In this document: in pieces, positions 43,301-50,714 of the stretch
How the letters are laid out: each line of letters begins with the position of its first letter
Position numbering within the stretch: the first letter of the stretch is position 1
From: Kineothrix sp. IPX-CK
Lineage (GTDB): Bacteria; Bacillota; Clostridia; Lachnospirales; Lachnospiraceae
DNA: 64,000 bases
NCBI RefSeq assembly: GCF_039134705.1
Contig: NZ_CP146256.1
Location: 2,790,001 to 2,854,000, forward strand
Direction: 5' to 3'
Position numbers and translations under genes: made by a program
The notes under the pieces: generated by a model
The model's input: the letters and a program-made list of their open reading frames with translations, nothing else
Told to the model about the DNA's origin: nothing
The model's database searches: none

Positions 43301-45268
43301 TGCAAATGCGTCGGCACCGATACTCTCTATATTAGCCGCCTCTGTAAAAATAACATGTTTCAGGTTATGGCTGCCTTGGAATGCCTTGGCAGCGATCGTT
43401 TTTACCGATGCCGGTATCGTGACCTTTTCTACCCAGCAATTATCATTAAAGCTGCCGTATGCAATGGTATAAATCCCATATGGTCCAATTTGCTCCGGCA
43501 TGGTAAGCTCCGGAACTTTTATTCCTGTTGTAGAATTTCCATCAACATCTTCCACTCGGAATACAATGAGATCTCCCCCTGAATTCACGGCATAAACAAG
43601 TCCAACAGCTACGGGCGTCCCATCCTTAGTGCCCGTCGAAGGTACTACTATTTCATATTTATCCTCGCCATAATATTTAAAGGCAATAGGGTTTACCGTA
43701 CTGCCCGCCTCTGTTTTCGTCGTATTGGCGGTCTTATGGGAAGGAGTCTTTGTCGTATTGTTCGATCCGGACACATACCCCGGTGCTTCGATATAGAAGG
43801 TTTCTCCTACATCAGCTTTAAACTCCTTAAATCCATATGCTCCGTCAATATCGCCATCAGACTCCTCCTTATCCGTTACGAAGTCCATCGTTTCGCTCTG
43901 GGTGGATATAAATTTAAGACTTTTACAGCCCTGCACCGTAGATAAATGAAAATACGGATTGCCGTTGTCGTCCAATCCATTATAGCTTTTGGGGAGTGTC
44001 AGGGACTGCAGGGAGGTGCAATTCTTGAACGCCTTATATCCGATTTTCTGAAGGTTAGAATTCTTATCGGTTCCTTCTTCCGTTCTTATCAGTTCCATGG
44101 TTGTTAAGCTTGTACAGTTCTCAAATGCCGAATCTCCTATCGTATTCGTGACCGTAGGTAATGCAAAGGACTTCAGGTTTCCGCAATTGTAAAACGCGTG
44201 ATGTCCTATTGTAGCAATCATCGCATTATAAGGCATTTCCACCGAAATCAGATTCCCGCAGTTGGCAAAGGACCAGTTGCCCAACGTATTTAATCCATTG
44301 GAAAAGGATATAGCTTCAATATTGAAGCAATTATAAAAAGCGTAATCACCAATTCCTAATAAGTTACTGCCTATAATCAAGCTTGTAATATTCGCCGCCA
44401 CTTTACCTTCACCGGTTCCTCCAAATACGCTCTCCGCACTGGTGGAAGAACCTTGAATTTTCCAATCCCCTTTTGAGGAATCATAAGCCGAATACTCATT
44501 TCCTATATAAGAAACCTTAGCATCCATGATCCGGCCTGTAGTATTTCCCGAAGCGAGTTCCCATTTAGTCTCATCCGTTAAATCTGCATCACTGGCAGGA
44601 ATCCCGGTCGTGTTACCCGTGTAATAAAATAAGTCAACATCCTGTTCCCCGTCCGGGCTCCATATCCCTTTGGATTCTTTACTACATGGATTTAATTTAT
44701 CAAACACTTGCTTCGGAGTCGTCGTAACCTCTTTTGCCCATGTTCCATCTGCTTGATACACGTCAGTAGGATTTTCTGTATTCACATACACCGTCTTGGT
44801 GGATTTATAATACAAGGGTTTTCCATTCTTACCGGCCGCTGCATAACCTCCAGTAGTTCCCAACGTATCCGTATACTTTACATAAGCGTCTACGGTATTG
44901 GGAATCGTCAGCTTTCCGCCTGTCAGAGACTGCGTTTTTAAATATCCCGTAATGACAGCAAATTTATTAGAATTGATACTTTCGCTGTCACCTTTATCAT
45001 CTACATAAGCAAACTGAAAGGTACCGTCTTCCGTCTGATATATCCGGTCATTCGCATCCAAAAAAGGAACTGCTCCCCCGTTCTTCGTACTGGTCAAAGA
45101 CTTAGCCCACGGATTACCTACCGTATCCCACTCACCCGCAGCCTCTGCCGGCGTCACCGGAATCGTCGTCACAATGATCGCCGAAACCATAAACAAACAT
45201 CCCAGCGTCTTCCTAAGCTGCCTCCGTAATTTTAAATTCTTCTTCTTTGTATCCTTACCCTTAGCCAT
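40367..45268 (-). CDS. Large BspA-like LRR surface protein with sortase signal
   Basis: 1633 aa. A basic N-terminus and signal peptide (about 1-44, ending TPAEAA) are followed by a large region with BspA-like LRR_5 repeats, three InlB-B/Flg_new-type repeats (about 1180-1375, ending FxxWxP...TAxYxxY pattern), an Asp/Asn/Gly/Ser linker, another beta repeat, and a C-terminal domain shared with the 855-aa neighbour. The end carries a TPKTGD sortase motif, a hydrophobic helix (FLAIGLACISVILF) and a Lys-rich tail. The ATG at 45268 follows GGAGGAG; the frame opens 28 codons earlier inside the sortase gene end. It is the likely substrate of the sortase coded 28 bases upstream. Confidence 0.88.
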   Translation of the reverse strand: MAKGKDTKKKNLKLRRQLRKTLGCLFMVSAIIVTTIPVTPAEAAGEWDTVGNPWAKSLTSTKNGGAVPFLDANDRIYQTEDGTFQFAYVDDKGDSESINSNKFAVITGYLKTQSLTGGKLTIPNTVDAYVKYTDTLGTTGGYAAAGKNGKPLYYKSTKTVYVNTENPTDVYQADGTWAKEVTTTPKQVFDKLNPCSKESKGIWSPDGEQDVDLFYYTGNTTGIPASDADLTDETKWELASGNTTGRIMDAKVSYIGNEYSAYDSSKGDWKIQGSSTSAESVFGGTGEGKVAANITSLIIGSNLLGIGDYAFYNCFNIEAISFSNGLNTLGNWSFANCGNLISVEMPYNAMIATIGHHAFYNCGNLKSFALPTVTNTIGDSAFENCTSLTTMELIRTEEGTDKNSNLQKIGYKAFKNCTSLQSLTLPKSYNGLDDNGNPYFHLSTVQGCKSLKFISTQSETMDFVTDKEESDGDIDGAYGFKEFKADVGETFYIEAPGYVSGSNNTTKTPSHKTANTTKTEAGSTVNPIAFKYYGEDKYEIVVPSTGTKDGTPVAVGLVYAVNSGGDLIVFRVEDVDGNSTTGIKVPELTMPEQIGPYGIYTIAYGSFNDNCWVEKVTIPASVKTIAAKAFQGSHNLKHVIFTEAANIESIGADAFATQEIRTTAPAHLTGGQDGYSCKDEEFLDGTPFLSFSGTVENSKGTNTAPFKYAMKADANINEGRQPITYITYYSGFPSNLTIKYNPNISAAELQGFPTKAEVEGGYKNTDGTGTGTVSGNSSIEEYLYPYITSAISSEAENAFTGSNPTENQVNMKNSVYNVVIPTGVTAIKEGLFSGLDTNGNTLGTTTTPASDIKSITTKSIATIESYTFAQMPELTSAYISGASVISDYAFDESAKLTSADIGPDTATLGLRPFRGCTSLTNVTFTDSQYFAYSNGIIYGLTSGVKTKIVECLESRGNAIGSGLVGPDEFSGIKEIAKEAFMDCDDIGEVDLTKSSVVEIPERCFAESKLLYKVTLPGTARAIRGGAFWNTPILKFVQIPNGVQQIAANAFAYTPFEDGTGVYGSDFWPQNDQAAKHKVEIVCDPTSNAALYAADYSYLMQTDSVDLLTKWSVMFFDASDESNLVLIKDTQVTHGQNVELPTPPDHTAKGLTFDRWSPSETIFNPVTQDREILALYKAKDATTYTVRFFDYNKAVMSDYTQEVVSGKDAVPPSADKMAVDGKVFTGWDRAYTNITAAVDIYATYTDKVEGTYTVTFWADSEMTTMIGKPQQVTAGESAIEPAHPTKTGYKFSGWFPATSWQNVTKDLDVVAMFTSGSSDDDDDNGNNNGNNNNNGNNGSNGSNGSSSDNSVSGNTTKYTVVVHGGSGSGDYTPGTIVNINAYATADGKVFDKWTSSSAGVGFVDASAISTTFTMPSNNVDITANLKTGSSSSVSSNSRNTLRNSTTSVDVTKSGISNTDLASANVNGSSDNYVIRITEDAQATAAVIAALEAKYGDLSNIAYWPMDISLYDSTGQTKITDVSGITVDITLPLPDELVQYAGNNKAASVVNSQLEELGAKFTTIDGVPCIQFTATHFSPYTIYVDKANLTEGLIDATPKTGDPIHPKWFLAIGLACISVILFAKKDKVQPKVKTA
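41230..41326 (-). repeat. Low-complexity Asn/Gly/Ser/Asp-coding tract
   Basis: Within the large LRR gene, short triplet-like repeats of GGTAAT/AACAAT and AGCAATGGA code a linker of Asp, Asn, Gly and Ser between the InlB-type repeats and the final beta domain. Such tracts can change length by slippage and would alter the reach of the surface domain. Confidence 0.6.
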
Positions 45269-45296
45269 CGCTACTCTCCTCCGCCGTAAAACGATT

Positions 45297-46460
45297 TTAT
45301 TGAATCCTCTTGGCAACCACCGCGAACCTCCCGTCCGTCTGCGAGTTGTCACAAGTCGACAGCGTCAGTAATTCGTCGCCGTACTCAGCGGTTACCCCGG
45401 TATCGTACAGAGACATTTCCGCCATCTCTTTCATATAAGAATTGAATTCTTCCACTGAATTCGCGTTTATGAATTGATAATATTTAAAAGAGACATCGTT
45501 CTCCTTCAAGACCTTTGCCCTGAACACATACATGATCTGGTAGGTGCCTTTTTCATATATCGTATCAAATTGTATCACACTATGTTCTTTATAGTAAGAC
45601 TCTTTCACATATTTTTCCAAATCTCCGAACATCTTGCCGGACTTCATATGATGTCCATACAGTATCAGGTTCTGGGAGCGAGGAAACGCCTCGCACTGGT
45701 AATCCATGAAAATACTGCCATTCTTATCATATTCTTGATTAAAGTTATACGTAAGATAATATTCGTTGTTGGATGTCTGCATTACAGGATAATCTATTAT
45801 TGTATCGTCAATTTTAAGCCATCCGATTAGCTTTTTATTCTTATTATATAAAGTTTTATATTTAGCAAGAACATCCGGAAGTTCAACCGCTTCCTGCTCG
45901 CCCCGAACTACGATCACCCTTTCTCCTAAGTCCGCAAGCGCCTGACTGTCCTTAAGCTCTGCTAACTGCGCATAATTTGCGCCGGTTCTCTCCGCAAAAA
46001 AATAATATACGAAGAAATATCCAAAACAGGCCGCCGCACATAGAGAGCATAACATCACTGTCAACTTCCTGCGCTTTTCCACCGCCTTTAACTGGTCTTC
46101 TATCTCACGGCGCATGTCCTCATCGAAGTCCTCCAGCGAAATTTTCTTGCCGCCCTTAATCGCTTTATGGCTTTTATTTCTTTTCTTTTTATTTTTACTT
46201 TTCCCCTTTCCATTATTTTCCTGCCTCTTGTAACGCTCCACCAGTTCATATACTTCATCGTCGAAGTCATTACCGACCGCTGTCTCGAACCGGTAGGTCC
46301 CTCCCCGCATCTGTTCATACAGGGCGAATACCTCCTTTGGATTTTTCAAATCTGTCTTGGACCTAATGATGTCTATCTTCTTCTTATCCCTGAGTGCAGC
46401 TTCATAATCTGCTTTCGTACGGAATTGCCTGCCCGAAACTGTCTGCCTTTCCGCTGCCAT
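45297..46460 (-). CDS. Class B-like sortase with long cytoplasmic N-terminal extension
   Basis: 387 aa. A cytosolic charged region (1-131; RTKADYEAALRDKKKID...) with a Lys-rich stretch (about 80-105) precedes one membrane helix (about 132-155) and a sortase domain with His in LYGHHMKSG (about 268-276), Cys in LTLSTCDNS (Cys370) and Arg near TDGRFAVVAKR (Arg378). Sequence and position of the catalytic Cys fit class B. Class B enzymes usually use NPxTN signals, whereas the neighbouring substrate ends TPKTGD, which is more like class C/D/E targets, so the class name is uncertain. RBS AAAGGAG. It is the first gene of the surface-protein operon. Confidence 0.9.
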   Translation of the reverse strand: MAAERQTVSGRQFRTKADYEAALRDKKKIDIIRSKTDLKNPKEVFALYEQMRGGTYRFETAVGNDFDDEVYELVERYKRQENNGKGKSKNKKKRNKSHKAIKGGKKISLEDFDEDMRREIEDQLKAVEKRRKLTVMLCSLCAAACFGYFFVYYFFAERTGANYAQLAELKDSQALADLGERVIVVRGEQEAVELPDVLAKYKTLYNKNKKLIGWLKIDDTIIDYPVMQTSNNEYYLTYNFNQEYDKNGSIFMDYQCEAFPRSQNLILYGHHMKSGKMFGDLEKYVKESYYKEHSVIQFDTIYEKGTYQIMYVFRAKVLKENDVSFKYYQFINANSVEEFNSYMKEMAEMSLYDTGVTAEYGDELLTLSTCDNSQTDGRFAVVAKRIQ

Positions 46461-46627
46461 TTACCTGTCTCCTTTGTATCAATTATCCGTTATGCCATAT
46501 ATTCCCTGAATTATAAAACAACATATATTAACATATTACTAATACCTTGCAATTAATTCAAGTATTTTGTCGATTTATTGTACTAAATTTTTAAAAATTT
46601 CTATATTTCTTTTCTATAATTCAGGAA

Positions 46628-46655
46628 ACAAAAACATGCTATCCATCATAGTATA
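46628..46655 (+). promoter_or_regulatory. Sigma-K-like promoter for the Cys-rich protein
   Basis: AC at 46628-46629, a 17-base spacer, and CATAGTATA at 46647-46655, matching AC-N16/17-CATANNNTA of sigma-K genes. The start codon lies about 37 bases after the -10 box. A sigma-A type box is not obvious. The match is short and AT-rich, so chance is possible. Confidence 0.45.
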
Positions 46656-46692
46656 AACCATAAATAAAAAAATTTTTTTTGGAGGAAAATTT

Positions 46693-46917
46693 ATGAGTGA
46701 TTTAACAGCAACAGGATGTGGCTGTGGCGGAGTAAGCGATAGTAACTCCGGATGTAATTCTATACTTTTGATAATTCTTTTGCTCTGCGTATGCGGCGGA
46801 AACAATAGTGGCTGTGGCAATAACGGCATCTTTGGCGGAAATAGCGGAAGCGGCTGCGATAGCATCGTATTTATCCTGCTTATCCTTTGCTGCTGCGGAG
46901 GAAATTCCTTCTGCTAA
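46693..46917 (+). CDS. Small cysteine- and glycine-rich membrane-type protein
   Basis: 74 aa with 11 Cys. It looks like two copies of one unit: GCNSILLIILLLCVCGGN (20-37) and GCDSIVFILLILCCCGGN (54-71), each a hydrophobic helix ending in a Cys cluster, joined by a Gly/Asn-rich loop. This pattern resembles the small high-cysteine proteins annotated in clostridia by an old chorion-class name, whose role is unknown. RBS GGAGG is excellent. It is divergent from the sortase gene and followed by a strong terminator. A sporulation-type promoter suggests a spore-surface role; this is inference. Confidence 0.75.
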   Translation: MSDLTATGCGCGGVSDSNSGCNSILLIILLLCVCGGNNSGCGNNGIFGGNSGSGCDSIVFILLILCCCGGNSFC

Positions 46918-46984
46918 AGCCCCTACGGAATCAGATAAAAATACAAAGTTAGAGCTTTTCTGATTTCAACTACACATCTTGAAG

Positions 46985-47010
46985 ATAGGCTCTCCCGAGC
47001 CTATTTTCTC
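46985..47010 (+). terminator. Terminator after the Cys-rich protein gene
   Basis: Perfect 8-bp stem ATAGGCTC / GAGCCTAT (46985-46992 and 46997-47004) with a TCCC loop, then TTTCTCTTG. A second pair (AATCAGA / TCTGATT) lies just before it. Confidence 0.8.
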
Positions 47011-47082
47011 TTGTCCGCCAGGGACTTACCTCCCGCGGCACCGGTGTGTATGCTATGTAATAGCAATCTATTATTTATATAA

Positions 47083-47111
47083 CAATGCTGTCATATAGCA
47101 ATGCTATCATA
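47083..47111 (+). repeat. Tandem 13-bp repeat and hairpin cluster
   Basis: CAATGCTGTCATA (47083-47095) and CAATGCTATCATA (47099-47111) repeat with a 16-base period; the surrounding TATGCTATGTAATAGCA and ATGCTATCATAATAGCAT form hairpins. It ends 17 bases before a sigma-E-like -35 box and may be a regulator site or chance AT-rich structure. Confidence 0.4.
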
Positions 47112-47128
47112 ATAGCATGGAAATACGT

Positions 47129-47155
47129 ATATTTTCACTTTTATGTACATAAGAT
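47129..47155 (+). promoter_or_regulatory. Sigma-E-like promoter for the 184-aa gene
   Basis: ATATT (47129-47133), 14-base spacer, CATAAGAT (47148-47155), close to the sigma-E pattern KMATATT-N14-CATACA-T. A start of transcription near 47162 would leave only the 47185 ATG, not the earlier one at 47143, as start. Confidence 0.35.
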
Positions 47156-47184
47156 TTTATGATAACAAAGGGGTAAGGGATCTT

Positions 47185-47739
47185 ATGGAAGAAAAAAAGC
47201 AAGACAAAATAACGGCTTTTGATGTCCTATCTACAAACAATCATATACAGATGTTAAAAATTATTATCCCTTATTTCGACAGCCAGATACAGAAACAATT
47301 AGCAATTTATGTGAAATTTCTGGAACTGCAGCACACCCTTTCTTATTATCAGTCACATTCTTATGAACTGCGCAGCTGCGCCATTAAAAAAGAAGAATTA
47401 AATATCGGTAAAATATGCTCCGAGATTCTTCCCTACTGCACGCAGGAAGAAAAACAAAAGGTAGAACAAATCGCAGGTCTTTTCCGCTCCATGGATATGT
47501 ATAAAGAAATGTTCAGTACCTTTGAAGTAATGAAAGAACTGTTTCCGGAAAGCTTCGAGGGCGGCTTCCCCTTTGGGGCACCCCCTCAGCCTGACCCGGA
47601 TTCCGGCGGTTATTCCGCGAATAATCAAGCGACTATGAATATGGCCGACATGCTCATGAACATGCTTTCTCCCGAGCAGAAGGCGATGTTCGAAATGTTT
47701 GGAGGTAACAACTATGAATCAGAACGAATGGATGGATGA
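47185..47739 (+). CDS. Unrecognised protein, Met/Pro-rich C-terminus
   Basis: 184 aa. The N-terminal two thirds (about 1-120) are helical (MLKIIIPYFDSQIQKQLAIY), then a Phe/Gly/Pro linker (SFEGGFPFGAPPQPDPDSGG, about 126-145), and a Met-rich end with MADMLMNMLSPEQKAMFEMF. No signal peptide or membrane segment. The start at 47185 follows AAGGGGTAAGGG; an ATG at 47143 is possible but would precede the promoter. The next gene overlaps its last 26 bases in another frame, so the two are coupled. I do not recognise a family; a small two-gene unit with a sporulation-like promoter fits a spore-related role, which is a guess. Confidence 0.6.
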   Translation: MEEKKQDKITAFDVLSTNNHIQMLKIIIPYFDSQIQKQLAIYVKFLELQHTLSYYQSHSYELRSCAIKKEELNIGKICSEILPYCTQEEKQKVEQIAGLFRSMDMYKEMFSTFEVMKELFPESFEGGFPFGAPPQPDPDSGGYSANNQATMNMADMLMNMLSPEQKAMFEMFGGNNYESERMDG

Positions 47740-47986
47740 TCCCCTCGTTGCCGGCATCGATAGAAATAAGCTTCAATTCTTGCAGACACTCGTCTTCGAG
47801 AGCCGGAACCTCTCCCGCGAACAGTTAATTCCATTTCTTATGAATGTATCGCAAAAGGGAAGGATGAATAATATTTTATTCGACGATGAAGAAATCGCTG
47901 CCATAGCCGCCGCGCTTCGCAAATACTCTTCCCCCGAGGAGGCTGAGAAGATAAGTAAGCTCATGGCTTTAAAGAGAAAACGTTAG
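47714..47986 (+). CDS. Unrecognised 90-aa helical protein
   Basis: 90 aa, start ATG at 47714 after a strong GGAGGTAAC. It is helical with MDDPLVAGIDRNKLQFLQTL, a region of acidic and Leu/Ile residues, and a basic end LMALKRKR. It overlaps the preceding gene by 26 bases in a different frame, and the coupling suggests the two products work together. The final PEEAEKISKLMALKRKR looks like an amphipathic, basic helix. A strong bidirectional terminator follows at once. No family was recognised. Confidence 0.6.
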   Translation: MNQNEWMDDPLVAGIDRNKLQFLQTLVFESRNLSREQLIPFLMNVSQKGRMNNILFDDEEIAAIAAALRKYSSPEEAEKISKLMALKRKR

Positions 47987-48028
47987 AAAACAGCGTATGC
48001 GGGCCTTATCTCCTGCATACGCTGTTTT
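47987..48028. terminator. Bidirectional terminator between the small gene pair and leuS
   Basis: Perfect 14-bp stem AAAACAGCGTATGC / GCATACGCTGTTTT (47987-48000 and 48015-48028). It begins one base after the 47986 stop; T-runs on both sides let it serve the convergent leuS gene too, with the end of leuS about 66 bases further. Confidence 0.88.
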
Positions 48029-48093
48029 CTTTAATATAAAAAGCCCTCCGGAAAACGATGCGCAGCTACGCGCGCTTCTCCTGATTTATTAAT

Positions 48094-50511
48094 TTATGGC
48101 TTCACTACGATATTGACGATTTTTCCGGGAACATAGATTTCCTTTACAATTTCCCCCGCAAGCTTCGCTCCCAGTGCCTCCCTGCCAGCCGCAATCGCCG
48201 CTTCCTTCGTGATGTCTACAGGCACCTTAATAACAATCTTCGTCTTCCCGTTCATCTGAACGGCTATTTCCTTTTCGTCATCCGCCATCGCGCTTTCATC
48301 CGCCACAGGCCACACCGCATGAAATACGGAATCTGTTTCGCCCAACTGATGCCACAGTTCCTCACCGATATGAGGTGCAAAGGGGGACAGGAGGATAACT
48401 GCTGTCTTTAACGTATCCTTGTCAATTCCTTCGTTTCTCGCCATGTCTATCATCTTATTGTTGTATTCCATAAAGCCGGATACTACTGTATTCAAGCTGA
48501 AACTTTCCAGGCGCTGTGAAATGTCGGCAATCATCTTATTGCGTACCTTCAGCATTTCTTTGGTCGCTTCCACGTTTTTATCCTTATTTTCCGTTACGAG
48601 ATTCCACAAGCGCGTAATAAAGCGGTAAACTCCGTCGATTCCTCTGTCGTCCCATTCCGAATCCAATTCGGGCGGTCCTACAAAAAGCTCATATAGCCTT
48701 AAGGAATCGCAGCCGTAGTCATTCACCAAATCGTCAGGCGACACTACATTCCCCTTGGATTTACTCATCTTAATACCGTTCTTTCCTGTAATCATTCCTT
48801 GATTGAACAATTTGGTAAAGGGTTCGTCAAAATCAACGACTCCGATATCGCACAAAAACTTCGTATAAAATCTGGAATAGAGCAAATGGAGAACCGCATG
48901 CTCCACTCCTCCGATATACATATCTACCGGAAGAAATTTGTCAGCTTTTTCCCTGCTCACCAACTCTTTATCATTCTTACTGTCCACATAACGCAGGAAA
49001 TACCATGAGGATCCTGCCCACTGAGGCATGGTGTTAGTCTCTCTTTTAGCAGGCTCGCCGCAGACAGGACATGCGGTATTCACCCACTCGTCAATGCCCG
49101 CAAGAGGAGATTCTCCGGTTCCTGTCGGCTGGTAGGACTCCACCTCCGGCAGAAGCAGCGGCAGTTCGTCCTCCGGTACCGGCACACAGCCGCACTTAGG
49201 ACAGTGCACGATCGGTATCGGCTCTCCCCAATAACGCTGGCGTGAAAATACCCAGTCGCGAAGCTTATAATTCGTCGTCTTATGACCAAAGCCGAGCTTT
49301 TCGATCATCGCCGGAGCTTCCTTCTTCAAAACAGCGGATTCCATGCCATTCCATTCGCCGGAATTGATCATCGTTCCCGCCGCTTCGGTATACGCCTCGG
49401 TCATATTTTCAATTTCTTTTCCACCCTTGGCAATAACCTGAATAATCGGGATATTGAATTTAGTTGCAAATTCGAAATCGCGGTCATCGTGAGCGGGTAC
49501 GCACATAATAGCGCCCGTTCCGTAATCTGCCAGCACATAATCCGAGAGCCAGATCGGCGTCTTGGCACCGTTTAGAGGGTTCACGGCATAAGATCCCGTA
49601 AATACGCCCGTTTTTTCTTTATCCTGAAGTCTGTCCACATTGGATTTGTTGGCTGCATCCTGAATATACTTTTCTACAGCAGCCTTTGTCTCCGGCGTTG
49701 ATAAGCCTGCTGCCAGCTTGTGTTCCGGCGCCAGCACCATAAATGTCGCTCCGTAAAGAGTATCCGGTCTCGTGGTATAAACAGTGATCGCTTCGTCACT
49801 TCCATCTACCTTAAAATCCACTTCCGCACCGTATGAACGCCCGATCCATTCGGACTGCATCTTCTTTACCTTCTCCGGCCAATCAAGCTTGTCGAGATCC
49901 TCAAGAAGACGATCCGCATATTTGGTAATGCGTAACATCCACTGATTCAGATTCTTCTTAGTCACCTCCGCACCACAGCGCTCGCACTGGCCATTTACCA
50001 CTTCTTCATTAGCGAGTCCTGTCTTACAGGAAGGACACCAATTGATCGGCATTTCCTTCTGATAAGCCAGCCCCGCTTTGAACATCTTCACAAATATCCA
50101 CTGCGTCCACTTGTAGAAATCAGGATCCGTCGTATTGACCTCCATATCCCAGTCATAAAGCGCCGCTATCTGATTAATCTGCTTCTTGATATTAGACACG
50201 TTTTGTGCCGTAGACTTCGCAGGATGCACACCCATCTTAATCGCATAATTCTCTGCCGGAAGGCCGAAAGCGTCCCAGCCCATGGGATGAACGATATAGT
50301 GCCCGCCGTTCATCATCTTATAACGGCTCCACACATCAGAAATCACATATCCTCTCCAATGCCCTACGTGAAGTCCGTTTCCCGACGGATACGGGAACAT
50401 ATCCAGACAGTAATATTTAGGCTTCTTCCCATCGTCTACGTTCACAGGCTTATTTTCCCACTCCTTGCGCCATTTTTCTTCAATCTCTCTGTGGTTATAC
50501 GGTTGTGCCAT
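48094..50511 (-). CDS. leuS: Leucyl-tRNA synthetase
   Basis: 805 aa class I synthetase. HIGH-type motif in YPSGNGLHVGHWRGYVIS (about 40-57), zinc ribbon CPSC...CERC (about 160-185), a CP1 editing domain with VYTTRPDTLYGATFMVLAPEH (about 240-260), KMSKS motif in KMSKSKGNVVSPDD (about 590-603), and anticodon-binding and C-terminal domains. Start at 50511 (MAQPYNHREIEEKW) after GAGGAAGAG; the open frame starts 17 codons earlier without a site. The upstream gap is too short for a T-box leader (below 90 nt from promoter to ATG). A terminator lies at 47987-48028. Confidence 0.98.
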   Translation of the reverse strand: MAQPYNHREIEEKWRKEWENKPVNVDDGKKPKYYCLDMFPYPSGNGLHVGHWRGYVISDVWSRYKMMNGGHYIVHPMGWDAFGLPAENYAIKMGVHPAKSTAQNVSNIKKQINQIAALYDWDMEVNTTDPDFYKWTQWIFVKMFKAGLAYQKEMPINWCPSCKTGLANEEVVNGQCERCGAEVTKKNLNQWMLRITKYADRLLEDLDKLDWPEKVKKMQSEWIGRSYGAEVDFKVDGSDEAITVYTTRPDTLYGATFMVLAPEHKLAAGLSTPETKAAVEKYIQDAANKSNVDRLQDKEKTGVFTGSYAVNPLNGAKTPIWLSDYVLADYGTGAIMCVPAHDDRDFEFATKFNIPIIQVIAKGGKEIENMTEAYTEAAGTMINSGEWNGMESAVLKKEAPAMIEKLGFGHKTTNYKLRDWVFSRQRYWGEPIPIVHCPKCGCVPVPEDELPLLLPEVESYQPTGTGESPLAGIDEWVNTACPVCGEPAKRETNTMPQWAGSSWYFLRYVDSKNDKELVSREKADKFLPVDMYIGGVEHAVLHLLYSRFYTKFLCDIGVVDFDEPFTKLFNQGMITGKNGIKMSKSKGNVVSPDDLVNDYGCDSLRLYELFVGPPELDSEWDDRGIDGVYRFITRLWNLVTENKDKNVEATKEMLKVRNKMIADISQRLESFSLNTVVSGFMEYNNKMIDMARNEGIDKDTLKTAVILLSPFAPHIGEELWHQLGETDSVFHAVWPVADESAMADDEKEIAVQMNGKTKIVIKVPVDITKEAAIAAGREALGAKLAGEIVKEIYVPGKIVNIVVKP

Positions 50512-50595
50512 CTTCTCTTCCTCACATTTTTCAAAAATTTCACGCCAGAAGGCGCAAAACACATTTTAAATACATTATTTTATAAAACACCGATA

Positions 50596-50624
50596 ATTTT
50601 ATACTTTTTCCCTTGTCATGTCAA
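50596..50624 (-). promoter_or_regulatory. Sigma-A promoter for leuS
   Basis: Minus strand TTGACA (50619-50624), 17-base spacer, TAAAAT (50596-50601). The ATG is about 85 bases after the -10 box, which leaves no room for a T-box structure. Confidence 0.75.
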
Positions 50625-50647
50625 GGTTTCCTCCCCCTTTTCTATAT

Positions 50648-50691
50648 AAAACGGGATGCCGCATGCTTTACACATAACGACACCCCGTTTT
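50648..50691. terminator. Terminator between EF-G-2-type gene and leuS
   Basis: AAAACGGG (50648-50655) pairs with CCCGTTTT (50684-50691); the inner stem continues with one mismatch around a loop of about 20 bases. It follows the EF-G-like gene stop by 23 bases on the minus strand. Confidence 0.75.
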
Positions 50692-50714
50692 TATTATCAA
50701 CCCTTTTTCATGTC

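Noticed and set aside
50512..50650. T-box leader before leuS
   Set aside because: The promoter lies only about 85 bases before the ATG, no T-box motif or terminator hairpin fits into that space.
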